In this document: one piece after another, positions 33,093 to 42,152 of the stretch | How the letters are laid out: every line of letters starts with the position of its first letter | Position numbering within the stretch: the first letter of the stretch is position 1 | Assembly: GCA_020847535.1 (NCBI GenBank) | Contig: JADLBU010000063.1 | Span: 1-64,000 of the forward strand | Source: Phycisphaerales bacterium | Lineage (GTDB): Bacteria; Planctomycetota; Phycisphaerae; Phycisphaerales; UBA1924 | DNA length: 64,000 nt | Direction of reading: 5' to 3' | Made by a program: the position numbers and the translations under genes | The notes under the pieces: model-generated | Told to the model about the DNA's origin: nothing | What the model saw: the letters and a program-made list of their open reading frames with translations, nothing else | Databases searched by the model: none

Positions 33093-36000
33093 TCAACGGT
33101 TGATCGTCTCATCAAGATTCAACATCACGTTCGCAATCACCACCCACGCCGCAAGTTCAGCCGTATCCAACCCCGCGACATCGAGGCCGCCCTGATGAAT
33201 GAGCTTGTCGATCCCATTCGGGCTTGCCTGGAAGCGGACCAGCGTCCGGTCGAACAGCCGCATCAGGTCGGAGATCTCGTCGGCGGATGGCTGGCGGGCC
33301 ACGCAGAGACGGAACCCGTGAGCAGCGCGCAACGCAGCATCCGGGCCGCGGGCTTCACGCATCATCCGCTTCGCCAGCCCGATCGCCGCCTCAGCATGCA
33401 CCGGATCGTTCAGCGTCGCCAGCGCCTGCAACGGCGTGTTCGAGCGTGACCGCTTCACCACGCACACATCGCGCCGGGCCGCATCAAAGGTCAGGCTGCT
33501 TGGATACGAAGCGCTGCGTCGCCAATAGGTGTAGATCCCCCGGCGATAGCGGTCCTCTCCCGTCGCATCCACCCATTTCTCATTGGGCGTGTCGAAGTTC
33601 GCAAAGCTGTCCACCCAGATGCCCATCGGTTGCGGTGGGAAGACGCTGGGTCCCCCGATCTTGGCGCTGAGCAGCCCGCCGATCGCCAGCGCGTTATCGC
33701 GCACCATCTCGGCCTCCATGCGCACACGCGGACCTCGGGCAAAGAGCCGGTTGTACGGATCCCGATCCAGCAGCGCCGCCGAGACCTTGGACGATTGGCG
33801 ATAGGTTGCCGAAGTCACGATCAGCCGGTGCAGGGCCTTGGTGCTCCAGCCGCGCTCGATGTACTGGCTCGCCAGCCAATCCAGCAGTTCAGGATGAGTC
33901 GGCAGATCCCCCTGTGAGCCGAAATCCTCGACGGTAAGCACCAGCCCATCCCCGAAGAACGCCTCCCACGCGCGGTTGACGGCAACCCTGGCGATCAGCG
34001 GGTTCTTGGGGCTTGTAAGCCAGTTCGCCAGCCCCAGCCGGTTGCGCGGGAGATCGTCAGGGAACGCGTGTAGCGCCTTGGGCGTCAGCGGCTCGACCGT
34101 CTCGCCCTTGGTTCTGAAATCCCCGCGAACCATGATGTGGTCGGGCCGTTTTTCCAGTCGCTCCTTCATGACCATCGTCGTTGGGATGGGCAGCGAGCCG
34201 ATTTCCTTCTCCAGCACGTCGATCTGTCCAAACTTTGCATCCAATGCCGGCGTGGCGCGCACATAAGCGGTCCGTACAGCCAGTCGATCCGCATCGGTAC
34301 GCTCGCCCGGCGCCTGCGCAAGCACCGGGAGCAGGTGGTTCAGAGTCAGGAGCCGCACTTGGTCCGCCGAGAGCAGCCGGTCATAGATCCGGACATCATC
34401 GATCTGTCCGTTGACCATCCCGCTCCCATGGCGCGAGCCGATCTTGAGAGGGACTTCCGTCCGGATGGTGTTCTTGAGCGTGTCATAGGCAATGTCGAGC
34501 TTCTGCGGAACGCCATCTACAAAGATCGCGACACCAGCGGCGGTCCCCGTGCCGTCGTACGTCACCATCACATGTCGCCAGCGATCCAGCTCGACACTTT
34601 CATGCGTTTCGATCTTGAGGCCATCGTGGGGCCACTCATGGATGAAGTGCGCCTCGAGCTTGCCGTTGTTGTTGAAGAGGTCAAAGCCGCGGAACGCGGC
34701 GGTGTCATCGATACGAGCAACGATCGCCCCCGAACCCGCGAGCCTCACCCACGCCCCATACGAAAACGCATCGGTCAGCTCGAACCCTGCGGCACCTTCA
34801 CAATCCACGCGCGCACCGCCATCGAGCTTCACCGAGTCTCCGCTGATGCCCGGCACGCGACGCTGATCCGGATCGGCGCTGATCTTGCCGTTGTGCGGCT
34901 CCCTGCCGCTATCCGTCACGGCCTCCCCCGTATCGCCGTCGAAGGTGTAGTGGTGGCGAGGGCGATCTTCCAGGTTCGCCTGCTCCAGCATCGCCCGCGT
35001 CAACGTCTCCCACACCTCCTGACCCTCATCCCGGTCCCCGTTGATGGTTGCCTTCTGCAGTTCGGCAATCTGTAACCGCAATGCGCCAAGCTGGCTCTCC
35101 TGCTGCGGGGTGGGCACCTGGATGTAAGGACCATTGCCGACGCCGACATCCTCTGTCTGGTTGAAGAACGCAAGGAAGCCGTAGTACTCGCGTTGGGAGA
35201 TCGGGTCGTACTTGTGATCGTGGCACTGCGAGCAGGCCATCGTCGTGCCGAGCCACACGGTCGCCGTCGTGTTGACCCGATCGACGACGGCGACCACGCG
35301 GAACTCCTCGGGGTCGATGCCGCCCTCATCGTTAAGCATGGTGTTGCGGTGAAAGCCGGTGGCGATCTGCTGGGAACGCGTGGCATCGGGCAGCAGATCC
35401 CCGGCGAGCTGCTCGATCGTGAATTCATCGAACGGCATGTCGTCGTTGAGCGCCTGGATCACCCAGTCCCGCCACGGCCACAGCGATCGCGGCAGGTCCT
35501 TCTCATAACCGTTGGTGTCGGCGTAACGAGCCAGATCCAGCCATGGCTGAGCCCAGCGCTCCCCGTAACGCGGGGAGGCGAGCAAGCGTTCGACGACTTT
35601 GGCGTAGGCATCAGGGCTCTGATCGGCGATGAAGGCATCAACCTCGTCTATGGATGGTGGCAACCCGATCAGATCCAGTGATACCCGGCGGATGAGCCGG
35701 GCGCGGTCGGCCTCGGCGGAAGGAGCAAGGTGCTCCTGATCGAGCCTCGCGAGCACAAACCTGTCAATGCCGTTGCGGCACCAGTCCTGGTTTCCGACCG
35801 CCGGAAGGGGTGGCTCGACCGGCGCGACATACGACCAATGCGCGGAGGCTCCCTCCCCGGCGTGCGCATCCGGCCACACCGCCCCTTGCTCGATCCACAG
35901 CCGCAGCGTCTCGATCTCCTCCGGCGGCAGCGGATCCTGCTCCAGAGGCATCTGGTCCTCATCATCAAGCCCCAGCACCCGCCGCAGCAGCAGGCTGCCA

Positions 36001-36284
36001 TCGGGGTTCGCCGGCACGATCCCTGTTCCGCTCTTACCCCCCTTCATGGCATCGGCACGGGAATCCAGCCGCAGCCCCCCGCGACGGGTGCGGCCGGCGT
36101 GGCACTCGTAGCAGGCCTTGGCGAGGATGGGCCGGACATCGTGCTGATAATCGATCTTCCGGCCCGGCGAGGGGGGCTGGATCGCTGTTGCAGGCTCGGT
36201 GAGCGGTTCATCCCCAGCGCCCAGCATGAGCCCGCTCGCGGAGGCGGCGATCACCGTTAGCCAGATTGTCCCGAGTGGTCGCAT
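33093..36284 (-). CDS. Planctomycete cytochrome C / DUF1549 / LamG / DUF1553 protein
   Basis: 1063 residues from the ATG at 36284, with a signal segment (IWLTVIAASASGLMLGAG). Domain order: PSCyt1 haem domain with C58-YE-C61-H62 (ILAKACYECHAG). DUF1549 follows with IDRFVLARL, RRVSLDLIGLPPS, RWAQPWLDLARYADTNGYE and a second CxxCH (MACSQCHDHKYDP). A LamG/concanavalin-like sandwich (about 470-640) comes next, then DUF1553 with NRLGLANWLTSPKNPL and VNRAWEAFFGDGL. This arrangement is characteristic of planctomycetes. The DUF1501 gene follows 20 bases later. The open frame extends about 2.1 kb further upstream, but that is antisense to the hydrolase gene and was excluded. Confidence 0.92.
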   Translation of the reverse strand: MRPLGTIWLTVIAASASGLMLGAGDEPLTEPATAIQPPSPGRKIDYQHDVRPILAKACYECHAGRTRRGGLRLDSRADAMKGGKSGTGIVPANPDGSLLLRRVLGLDDEDQMPLEQDPLPPEEIETLRLWIEQGAVWPDAHAGEGASAHWSYVAPVEPPLPAVGNQDWCRNGIDRFVLARLDQEHLAPSAEADRARLIRRVSLDLIGLPPSIDEVDAFIADQSPDAYAKVVERLLASPRYGERWAQPWLDLARYADTNGYEKDLPRSLWPWRDWVIQALNDDMPFDEFTIEQLAGDLLPDATRSQQIATGFHRNTMLNDEGGIDPEEFRVVAVVDRVNTTATVWLGTTMACSQCHDHKYDPISQREYYGFLAFFNQTEDVGVGNGPYIQVPTPQQESQLGALRLQIAELQKATINGDRDEGQEVWETLTRAMLEQANLEDRPRHHYTFDGDTGEAVTDSGREPHNGKISADPDQRRVPGISGDSVKLDGGARVDCEGAAGFELTDAFSYGAWVRLAGSGAIVARIDDTAAFRGFDLFNNNGKLEAHFIHEWPHDGLKIETHESVELDRWRHVMVTYDGTGTAAGVAIFVDGVPQKLDIAYDTLKNTIRTEVPLKIGSRHGSGMVNGQIDDVRIYDRLLSADQVRLLTLNHLLPVLAQAPGERTDADRLAVRTAYVRATPALDAKFGQIDVLEKEIGSLPIPTTMVMKERLEKRPDHIMVRGDFRTKGETVEPLTPKALHAFPDDLPRNRLGLANWLTSPKNPLIARVAVNRAWEAFFGDGLVLTVEDFGSQGDLPTHPELLDWLASQYIERGWSTKALHRLIVTSATYRQSSKVSAALLDRDPYNRLFARGPRVRMEAEMVRDNALAIGGLLSAKIGGPSVFPPQPMGIWVDSFANFDTPNEKWVDATGEDRYRRGIYTYWRRSASYPSSLTFDAARRDVCVVKRSRSNTPLQALATLNDPVHAEAAIGLAKRMMREARGPDAALRAAHGFRLCVARQPSADEISDLMRLFDRTLVRFQASPNGIDKLIHQGGLDVAGLDTAELAAWVVIANVMLNLDETINR

Positions 36285-36503
36285 TGGCTTGAGATCCCTT
36301 TGCCCCAGCATACGGGATATCGCCGCACGCGCACAGAGCGATTGAGGCAGGACCTGCCGGATCGCCGCATCTTCACCCGGTCCTGTTTTTGCGCCGGTTC
36401 CATCGACGCCACGCCCCGGGACTTGGTATGGTGCCCATGCGGGAACATCCGGGTGGCCGGGTTGATCTGCCCCTCGGGTTTTCCCATCCAAGCAGGTGCG
36501 ACC

Positions 36504-39500
36504 ATGCTGATCGCCGCGTTCCTTTCCACGTGCATTGCGCTTGTTCGTCCTTCTGTCCCTGCGGATCAGTTTGCTCCCGACTCCCCGCTGGAGTTTGGCC
36601 GCAGCCAGCTCGCCGATGTCCTTCGCGGCTCGGGCCTCGGTGCGAACGCCGAAGGCATCGACCTGCGGGTGATGCCCGGTGGCGCACCTGAGAGCTTCAT
36701 AATTCGGCGCGATGGTGAACGACCCGTAATCGAGGGGGCCGACCAGGCCGGGGCGATGTACGGAGCGCTCGAACTCGCCGAACGGATCCACCTGCACGGC
36801 GCTGCCGCGCTCAAGGGTGATGCCATCCAGGGCTCCCCGTTCCTCCGAGATCGCGGCCTCAACGTCTTCCTCACACTCCCCTGGGATTACCAGAAGAACA
36901 CCACCGATGCCGACCCGGCAGCGCTCACGGATCCAAACCGCTGGTGGTTCGCCAACGATGACTATTGGACGACGCTCCTGGACCTGATGGCCCGCGCCCG
37001 GCTCAACTGGCTGGACATGCACGGGATGTGGGACATCAACGTCACCGATGCCCCCAACCTGTACGCGTACTTCGTCGAGTGCCCCACCTACCCCAGGGTC
37101 GGAGTTGATCCGCGCATCAAGGCGGCCAACCTCGCGCGGCTGAACAAGATCATCGACATGGCCCACGCGCGGGGCATCCGGGTCAGCCTGATGGCCTACG
37201 AAGCCAAGCTGCACATCCTGCACAACCCCAACCCCCCGTACCCCAGGGATGAGAAAACCGCGTACGACTACACGCGCGAGGCTGTCGAACAGATGATCCG
37301 CCTGGCGCCAGCGCTCGATGCGATCGGCTTCCGAATCGGAGAGAGCGGCCACGGCGGTGAGTTCTTCAACTGCTACATCGAGGCCGTCAAGAACTCCGGC
37401 AGAGAAATCCCGCTTGTCACGCGATCCTGGGTGACGCGCCGGTCCAAGGTGCTCCCGCTCGCCGCCCGATCTAGCGATTTCACAGTGGAGATCAAGTACA
37501 ACGGTGAGCAGTGGGGGCCTCCCTACCCGATCGCCGGGGGCCGAGTCGCCGGCTGGTACAGCTACTCCTTCGAGGACTATCTCAGCGATCCCGGCTCCGG
37601 CCCCTTCTCCCGCCTGTGGCACGGCAACCCGATCGGTCCCGAAGTGGGATCCGGCACGTGGCCGGCCGAACCCTACAAGATCGTCTGGCAGGTGCGGCTC
37701 AACGGCACGCACCGCATTTTCCCGTTCAACGATCCGGGGTGGGTTCGCCGATCGATCCAGTCGATGAAGCTCGGGACGGCCAGCGGCTTCACGATCGAGC
37801 CCATCAACGCGTACTTTCCAGCCTCGCCGCGATACTACCTCGCCAATGAAGCGGATCGCTGGTGCGACTGGATCCACCAGCGCGATGAGATGTTCATCAG
37901 CTCCTGGGGCCGATACGGCTACGACCCGGCGACCCCGCCCGAGGTCTTCAGCTCCTGGATCTCCGACAGATTCGGTTCGCAGGCCCGCGTGATCGAGGAT
38001 GCCTGGAACGCGGCAAGCCGGGTGATCCCCACCGCCTTCTCGGCGTACTCGCTCGGACCGGATCATCGCAACCATGCCCCGGAACTGGAGTGGGGCGGCG
38101 ATACCGCGGCATTCATGGATCGCGAGCCCTTCGACTCGCACGTCTTCATGTCCGCTAAGGAAATGCTCGCCCTGCGCGCCACGGGCGGCATCGATGGCCG
38201 GCTGACGCCGTTGGATGCGGCGGCGATGCTTGAGGATCTGCGGGATCGCTGCAAGCCGGTGGCCACTCTGTCGATGAACGACTTTCCAGCGCGCTGGCGT
38301 GGGCAAGCCCGCGAGATTGCAACTTCGACTGCCATGCTCGCACACCTGGCCGACTACTACGCAGCGAGGCTCCGCGCTGCGGAGGCGTTGGCGCGATCGG
38401 AAGCCTCGGAGCAGGAACGCGAGCAAGCCCTCAGACAAACCGGCATCTACACGAACCAGGCGCTGGTCGCGTGGCGGGGCCTCAGCGACTCACCCGAGGC
38501 GAACTACTACAAGCCCTTCACCGATCGCCTGCGCCTTGGCACCAACGACTTCCATTGGAAGAACGAGTTTCCCAAGATGGTCGCCGAGGCCGCACGCTAT
38601 CCCGCACCAGAGGGACGCACCGCGATGCCCGTCGATGGGCCCGCCCGAACCTCGCTTCCCGCACCCGCTCTGACCTGGACTGTGGGGGAGCAGTCGATCA
38701 CGTGCCGGATCCCCGCCGCCGGCATCACCCGCGCCTGGCTTCTGCACAAGCCCCTGCCCAGCTCGACATTCTTTCACAAGCTTCCGATGGTGCAGGCCAC
38801 CCAGGGAACCGATGCGGTGTGGATCGCTTCGTTTGCCCGCCTGGATGCCGGCCACGCGATCGCCGCCGAGATCGAGCAGAACGGCCTCATACGAAGGATC
38901 CCATCCTGGGATCCCGGTCCGCCATACCTGGCGATCCCCAGCCGGCCCGGGCCGACGCCGACTTACTACAGCAGCGAAGAGTCGCTGAGATACCTGCGTC
39001 CGGAGATCCTCACCCCGGATCGGTATTCGATGATGTTGGTTTGCACCCGCGCTTGGACTTCGCACACTCAGTTCTCTCTCCGGGAGCAGCGCAAGCTCAT
39101 GGATGCGGTCGAGCGCGGCCTGCCGCTCCTGGTCCTTCAGCAGGATTACGCCTCCGGCCGCTACCCGCTCAAGTGGCTCGGTCCCGAAGCGCCCAAGGTG
39201 CTCCCCGAGGGGGATCCGGTTTTCGATCCCGCGGGCACGCTTTCACTGCCGCGCATCGAGGCCGGTGGCATCCTCGCCCAGCGATTCGCGCCGGCTCCCG
39301 GCTGGGAGATCCTGGGCAACGGCGGGATCGCCCACGCGACTCGCGGCAAGGGTGAGATCTGGATGGTCCAGGCCCGGCTCATGCAGCGCATGAACATCCC
39401 CGCCGCAGCGCACGCCCTTCGCACTCTCCTCTCCATGAAAGGAACCGACAAGCCTGTGGTCATCGTCGATGCCGGCACGGAGGGTGCGCACTGGGCGACC

Positions 39501-41468
39501 TCCGTGTTCGCCGATTTCCTCAACGCCCACGACATCCCCTTCCTGACGCTCGGCGAAGTGATCGCAAACCAGCAGGGAGCCGACTGCCTCACACCTGTCC
39601 CCGGCCCGCTGATCGCCGATGACATCCTCGAGGGCCGAGGATTGGGGATGATGAAGTCCTACCTCGACCAGAAGGTGCGCCTTGCGGCACGCCGGGATGT
39701 GCCGCCAACCAAAGATGCCTTTGCCGATCGTCAGCGCAAGCAGAAGACGGAACTGATGCGGGCCCTGGGCCTCGATCCCCTCCCCGAGCGCACCGAACTC
39801 AACCCCCGCATCTCCGGGATCGCCAAGCGAGATGGCTACCGCATCGAGAAGCTGGTGTTCGACAGCCGCCCCGGCTTCCCCGTGACCGCGCTGGTCTATG
39901 TCCCCGATGGCCCCGCCGGCACGAGATTCCCCGTCATCGTCAATCCTCACGGCCACTGGGCACACAAAAAGGCCGAGACGGTCGTGCAGATGCGGGCGAT
40001 ATCACAGGCACTCCGCGGGTACCTGGCGATCGTGGTGGACTCACCCGGCCATAGCTTCGAGGGCGATACACGCATCGAACGCCGCTGGGCGGGTTCACAC
40101 GATGACCTCTCACTGTCCCTCTCGGCCGGCACGACGACCGGCATCTATGTGTGGGATCTGATACGCGCTGTCGACTATCTAGAGACCCGCCCCGATGCCG
40201 ACACCACGCGCATCGGCATCACCGGCACCTCGGGCGGCGGGCTCGCGACCCAGTACGCGTTCGCCGCCGATGACCGCTTCAAAGTCGCCGTCCCCGTGTG
40301 CTACGCAACCAGCCTGGAAGTCAATCCGCACAACGGATGCCTCTGCAACCACGTCCCCGGCACGCTTCGGATCGGGGACCGGGCAGATGTGCTGGCGATC
40401 CGCGCGCCGGCCCCGGTCATGGTCATCGGTGCTACCGACGATCGCGAGTTCCCAGCTGATGGCACTCGCCTGACGGGAAAGAAGCTCGAAGCCCTCTACG
40501 GAGCGATCGGCGCTGCCGATCGAACCGCGTGCGTGCTGGTTGAATCCGGACACGATTACAACCAACCGATGCGAGAGGCGGCGATGGGGTTTTTCGACAG
40601 GCACCTGCGAGGCGTCGGGAACGGCGATCCCATCACCGAGCCTCAGTTCACACCTGATCCAGACAACTCGCCGGACCTTTTCTGCCTCTCCGAAACGCCC
40701 GCCGGCGCGCGCACCATGCGCGAGATCGCCGCCGAGCGTCTGAAGGTCGCAACCGTGCGAACCTTCGAAGAAGTCCTCGAACTCAACGGTGGCTTGCCGG
40801 GCCCCTCGGAGCTCAAAGCCACGCTGCTCCCGCAGCCACTCGCCGATGCTCGCCGCAGGGGGATCACCTTAGAATCCGAACCGGGAATGACGATCCCAGG
40901 ACTCCTGCTGCTTCCGGAAGGCCAGCCACGCGCCGTCGTGGTCCTCACGAGCGAGGACGGCAAGCTCGCCGCCGCTCACCAGTTCGACGCCGATGCACTG
41001 CTCGCCTCGGGCATCGCCTGCCTGTGCATTGATGTACGCGGAGTCGGCGAACTTGCGGGAATGGACGTTCGGCTCATGTCATATCTGGGCACATCGCCCG
41101 CCTTGGCGATGGGATGGGATGCCGCCCGCGCCGCTCAGGCGATCCGCGAACTGTCAGGTCAGCTTGCCCTTCCACTGGACATCCGCATCGGGATTGCCGG
41201 CCGCGGCGCTGTCGGTTCTCAGGTCGCGATGTTCGCAGCGCTGATCAACCCCGCCGGGGTCTCATTCATTGCCGGGCTCGACGGCATGAAGAGTTATTCG
41301 GACTGTTTCACGTCCAGTGCGCCGATGCTGGCGATCCACTTCCGCGCCGATCGTTCCGCACCGCTCGAACACCTGCGAGGGCTGGTGAAGCAGCCAGCGG
41401 TGTGGGGATTTGCCGGGGAGCCATCGGAGCGTCCGGCACGCGTCATTGCCGACCTTGCCAACCGCTGA
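36504..41468 (+). CDS. Giant secreted glycoside hydrolase fused to two alpha/beta-hydrolase (esterase) domains
   Basis: 1654 residues with a short signal segment (MLIAAFLSTCIALVRPSV). Residues 30-120 look like the N-terminal domain of alpha-glucuronidase/hexosaminidase enzymes. Residues 120-560 form a TIM barrel with ARARLNWLDMHGMWDIN and IGESGHGGEFF (E280, candidate acid). A helical and a beta-galactosidase-trimerisation-like segment follow. An esterase domain around 1110-1390 has nucleophile S1243 in GTSGGGLATQ, an NPHGHWAHKK oxyanion region and H of ESGHDYNQPM. A second hydrolase domain after 1430 has AGRGAVG where GxSxG is expected, so it is probably inactive. Likely a xylan or glycan-degrading enzyme. 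It is divergent from the PSCyt1 gene. Confidence 0.75.
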   Translation: MLIAAFLSTCIALVRPSVPADQFAPDSPLEFGRSQLADVLRGSGLGANAEGIDLRVMPGGAPESFIIRRDGERPVIEGADQAGAMYGALELAERIHLHGAAALKGDAIQGSPFLRDRGLNVFLTLPWDYQKNTTDADPAALTDPNRWWFANDDYWTTLLDLMARARLNWLDMHGMWDINVTDAPNLYAYFVECPTYPRVGVDPRIKAANLARLNKIIDMAHARGIRVSLMAYEAKLHILHNPNPPYPRDEKTAYDYTREAVEQMIRLAPALDAIGFRIGESGHGGEFFNCYIEAVKNSGREIPLVTRSWVTRRSKVLPLAARSSDFTVEIKYNGEQWGPPYPIAGGRVAGWYSYSFEDYLSDPGSGPFSRLWHGNPIGPEVGSGTWPAEPYKIVWQVRLNGTHRIFPFNDPGWVRRSIQSMKLGTASGFTIEPINAYFPASPRYYLANEADRWCDWIHQRDEMFISSWGRYGYDPATPPEVFSSWISDRFGSQARVIEDAWNAASRVIPTAFSAYSLGPDHRNHAPELEWGGDTAAFMDREPFDSHVFMSAKEMLALRATGGIDGRLTPLDAAAMLEDLRDRCKPVATLSMNDFPARWRGQAREIATSTAMLAHLADYYAARLRAAEALARSEASEQEREQALRQTGIYTNQALVAWRGLSDSPEANYYKPFTDRLRLGTNDFHWKNEFPKMVAEAARYPAPEGRTAMPVDGPARTSLPAPALTWTVGEQSITCRIPAAGITRAWLLHKPLPSSTFFHKLPMVQATQGTDAVWIASFARLDAGHAIAAEIEQNGLIRRIPSWDPGPPYLAIPSRPGPTPTYYSSEESLRYLRPEILTPDRYSMMLVCTRAWTSHTQFSLREQRKLMDAVERGLPLLVLQQDYASGRYPLKWLGPEAPKVLPEGDPVFDPAGTLSLPRIEAGGILAQRFAPAPGWEILGNGGIAHATRGKGEIWMVQARLMQRMNIPAAAHALRTLLSMKGTDKPVVIVDAGTEGAHWATSVFADFLNAHDIPFLTLGEVIANQQGADCLTPVPGPLIADDILEGRGLGMMKSYLDQKVRLAARRDVPPTKDAFADRQRKQKTELMRALGLDPLPERTELNPRISGIAKRDGYRIEKLVFDSRPGFPVTALVYVPDGPAGTRFPVIVNPHGHWAHKKAETVVQMRAISQALRGYLAIVVDSPGHSFEGDTRIERRWAGSHDDLSLSLSAGTTTGIYVWDLIRAVDYLETRPDADTTRIGITGTSGGGLATQYAFAADDRFKVAVPVCYATSLEVNPHNGCLCNHVPGTLRIGDRADVLAIRAPAPVMVIGATDDREFPADGTRLTGKKLEALYGAIGAADRTACVLVESGHDYNQPMREAAMGFFDRHLRGVGNGDPITEPQFTPDPDNSPDLFCLSETPAGARTMREIAAERLKVATVRTFEEVLELNGGLPGPSELKATLLPQPLADARRRGITLESEPGMTIPGLLLLPEGQPRAVVVLTSEDGKLAAAHQFDADALLASGIACLCIDVRGVGELAGMDVRLMSYLGTSPALAMGWDAARAAQAIRELSGQLALPLDIRIGIAGRGAVGSQVAMFAALINPAGVSFIAGLDGMKSYSDCFTSSAPMLAIHFRADRSAPLEHLRGLVKQPAVWGFAGEPSERPARVIADLANR

Positions 41469-41489
41469 CCCGGTCTCCTCCGACCACCC

Positions 41490-41759
41490 CTATCGCCGGA
41501 TCTCAAAGCCCACATCCCCCGACTGCGCCCCGATCGGCTCGGCGTTCTCCGACCGGATATACCCGGCCATCCGCCCGCGGAGGATCCCCAGGAACCGCTC
41601 GATCTCGGTGGACTCCCCCTGGACCTCCATCTCGACGGTGTCATCCTCGGTATTGCGGACCCAGCCGGTAACCGGAAAGTCCCAGGCGATCGACCGTGCG
41701 GTGGCACGGAAGCCGACCCCCTGCACACGGCCTGAGAAGACAATCCGGCGGCGTTCCAT
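41490..41759 (-). CDS. acyP: Acylphosphatase
   Basis: 89 residues, the family's usual length. The phosphate-binding loop GRVQGVGFR carries the substrate Arg (R18), and VRNTEDDTVEMEVQG supplies the catalytic Asn (N36). It hydrolyses acyl phosphates such as carbamoyl phosphate or 1,3-bisphosphoglycerate in the cytosol. The ATG at 41759 fits; the frame runs on upstream without family similarity. It is divergent from dnaG. Confidence 0.9.
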   Translation of the reverse strand: MERRRIVFSGRVQGVGFRATARSIAWDFPVTGWVRNTEDDTVEMEVQGESTEIERFLGILRGRMAGYIRSENAEPIGAQSGDVGFEIRR

Positions 41760-42152
41760 GCCCCGATTCTTGCCCGCCCGGGCACGCCCGGCCGGACTGG
41801 TTATCCGGCCCTGCCCGGGAGGCGATCGCAAGTCGGGAATCGGCACGGGGTAAACACACGAAAGGAGATCCGGATGGATCGCACCGTTGGCATTGGCCCG
41901 GACCTGTGCTACGGTTGAAGCAATCAGGGTGCTGCCGCTCGACATACGGGATCCGGAGCCTTCGGGCTTTCCGAGATCAAACCACTTTCGAGCGAGCGGG
42001 ACCGCCGCGAGAAGTTTTTTGAGCAGGATGCTCAAGGTGGCGGTGGTGCCGTTGTCATTGCGAGCCAAGACCAGATCGAACCGATCACGCGGACTTCTCC
42101 CGCGCCTGTCCACCTGCGCTGAGCATCCTGTTCTGCCGCCGGAGTCAACCGA
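41760..42152. other. Intergenic region between acyP and dnaG
   Basis: 393 bases between divergent genes. It holds the candidate dnaG promoter at 41887-41915, listed separately. A 14-codon ATG frame at 41874-41918 with AAAGGAG upstream is present but overlaps that promoter. Reading frames in both strands cross the region without family similarity. Nothing else is recognised. Confidence 0.5.
41887..41915 (+). promoter_or_regulatory. Extended -10 promoter for dnaG-rpoD
   Basis: TTGGCA (41887-41892) and TACGGT (41910-41915) are 17 bases apart, with TGC directly before the -10 (extended -10 form). About 230 bases of leader would precede dnaG. Best candidate in the region, identified by eye. Confidence 0.45.

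Noticed and set aside
36285-38438. Upstream extension of the PSCyt1 gene by 2.1 kb
   Set aside because: Antisense to the glycoside hydrolase; a signal peptide and known domain start at 36284.
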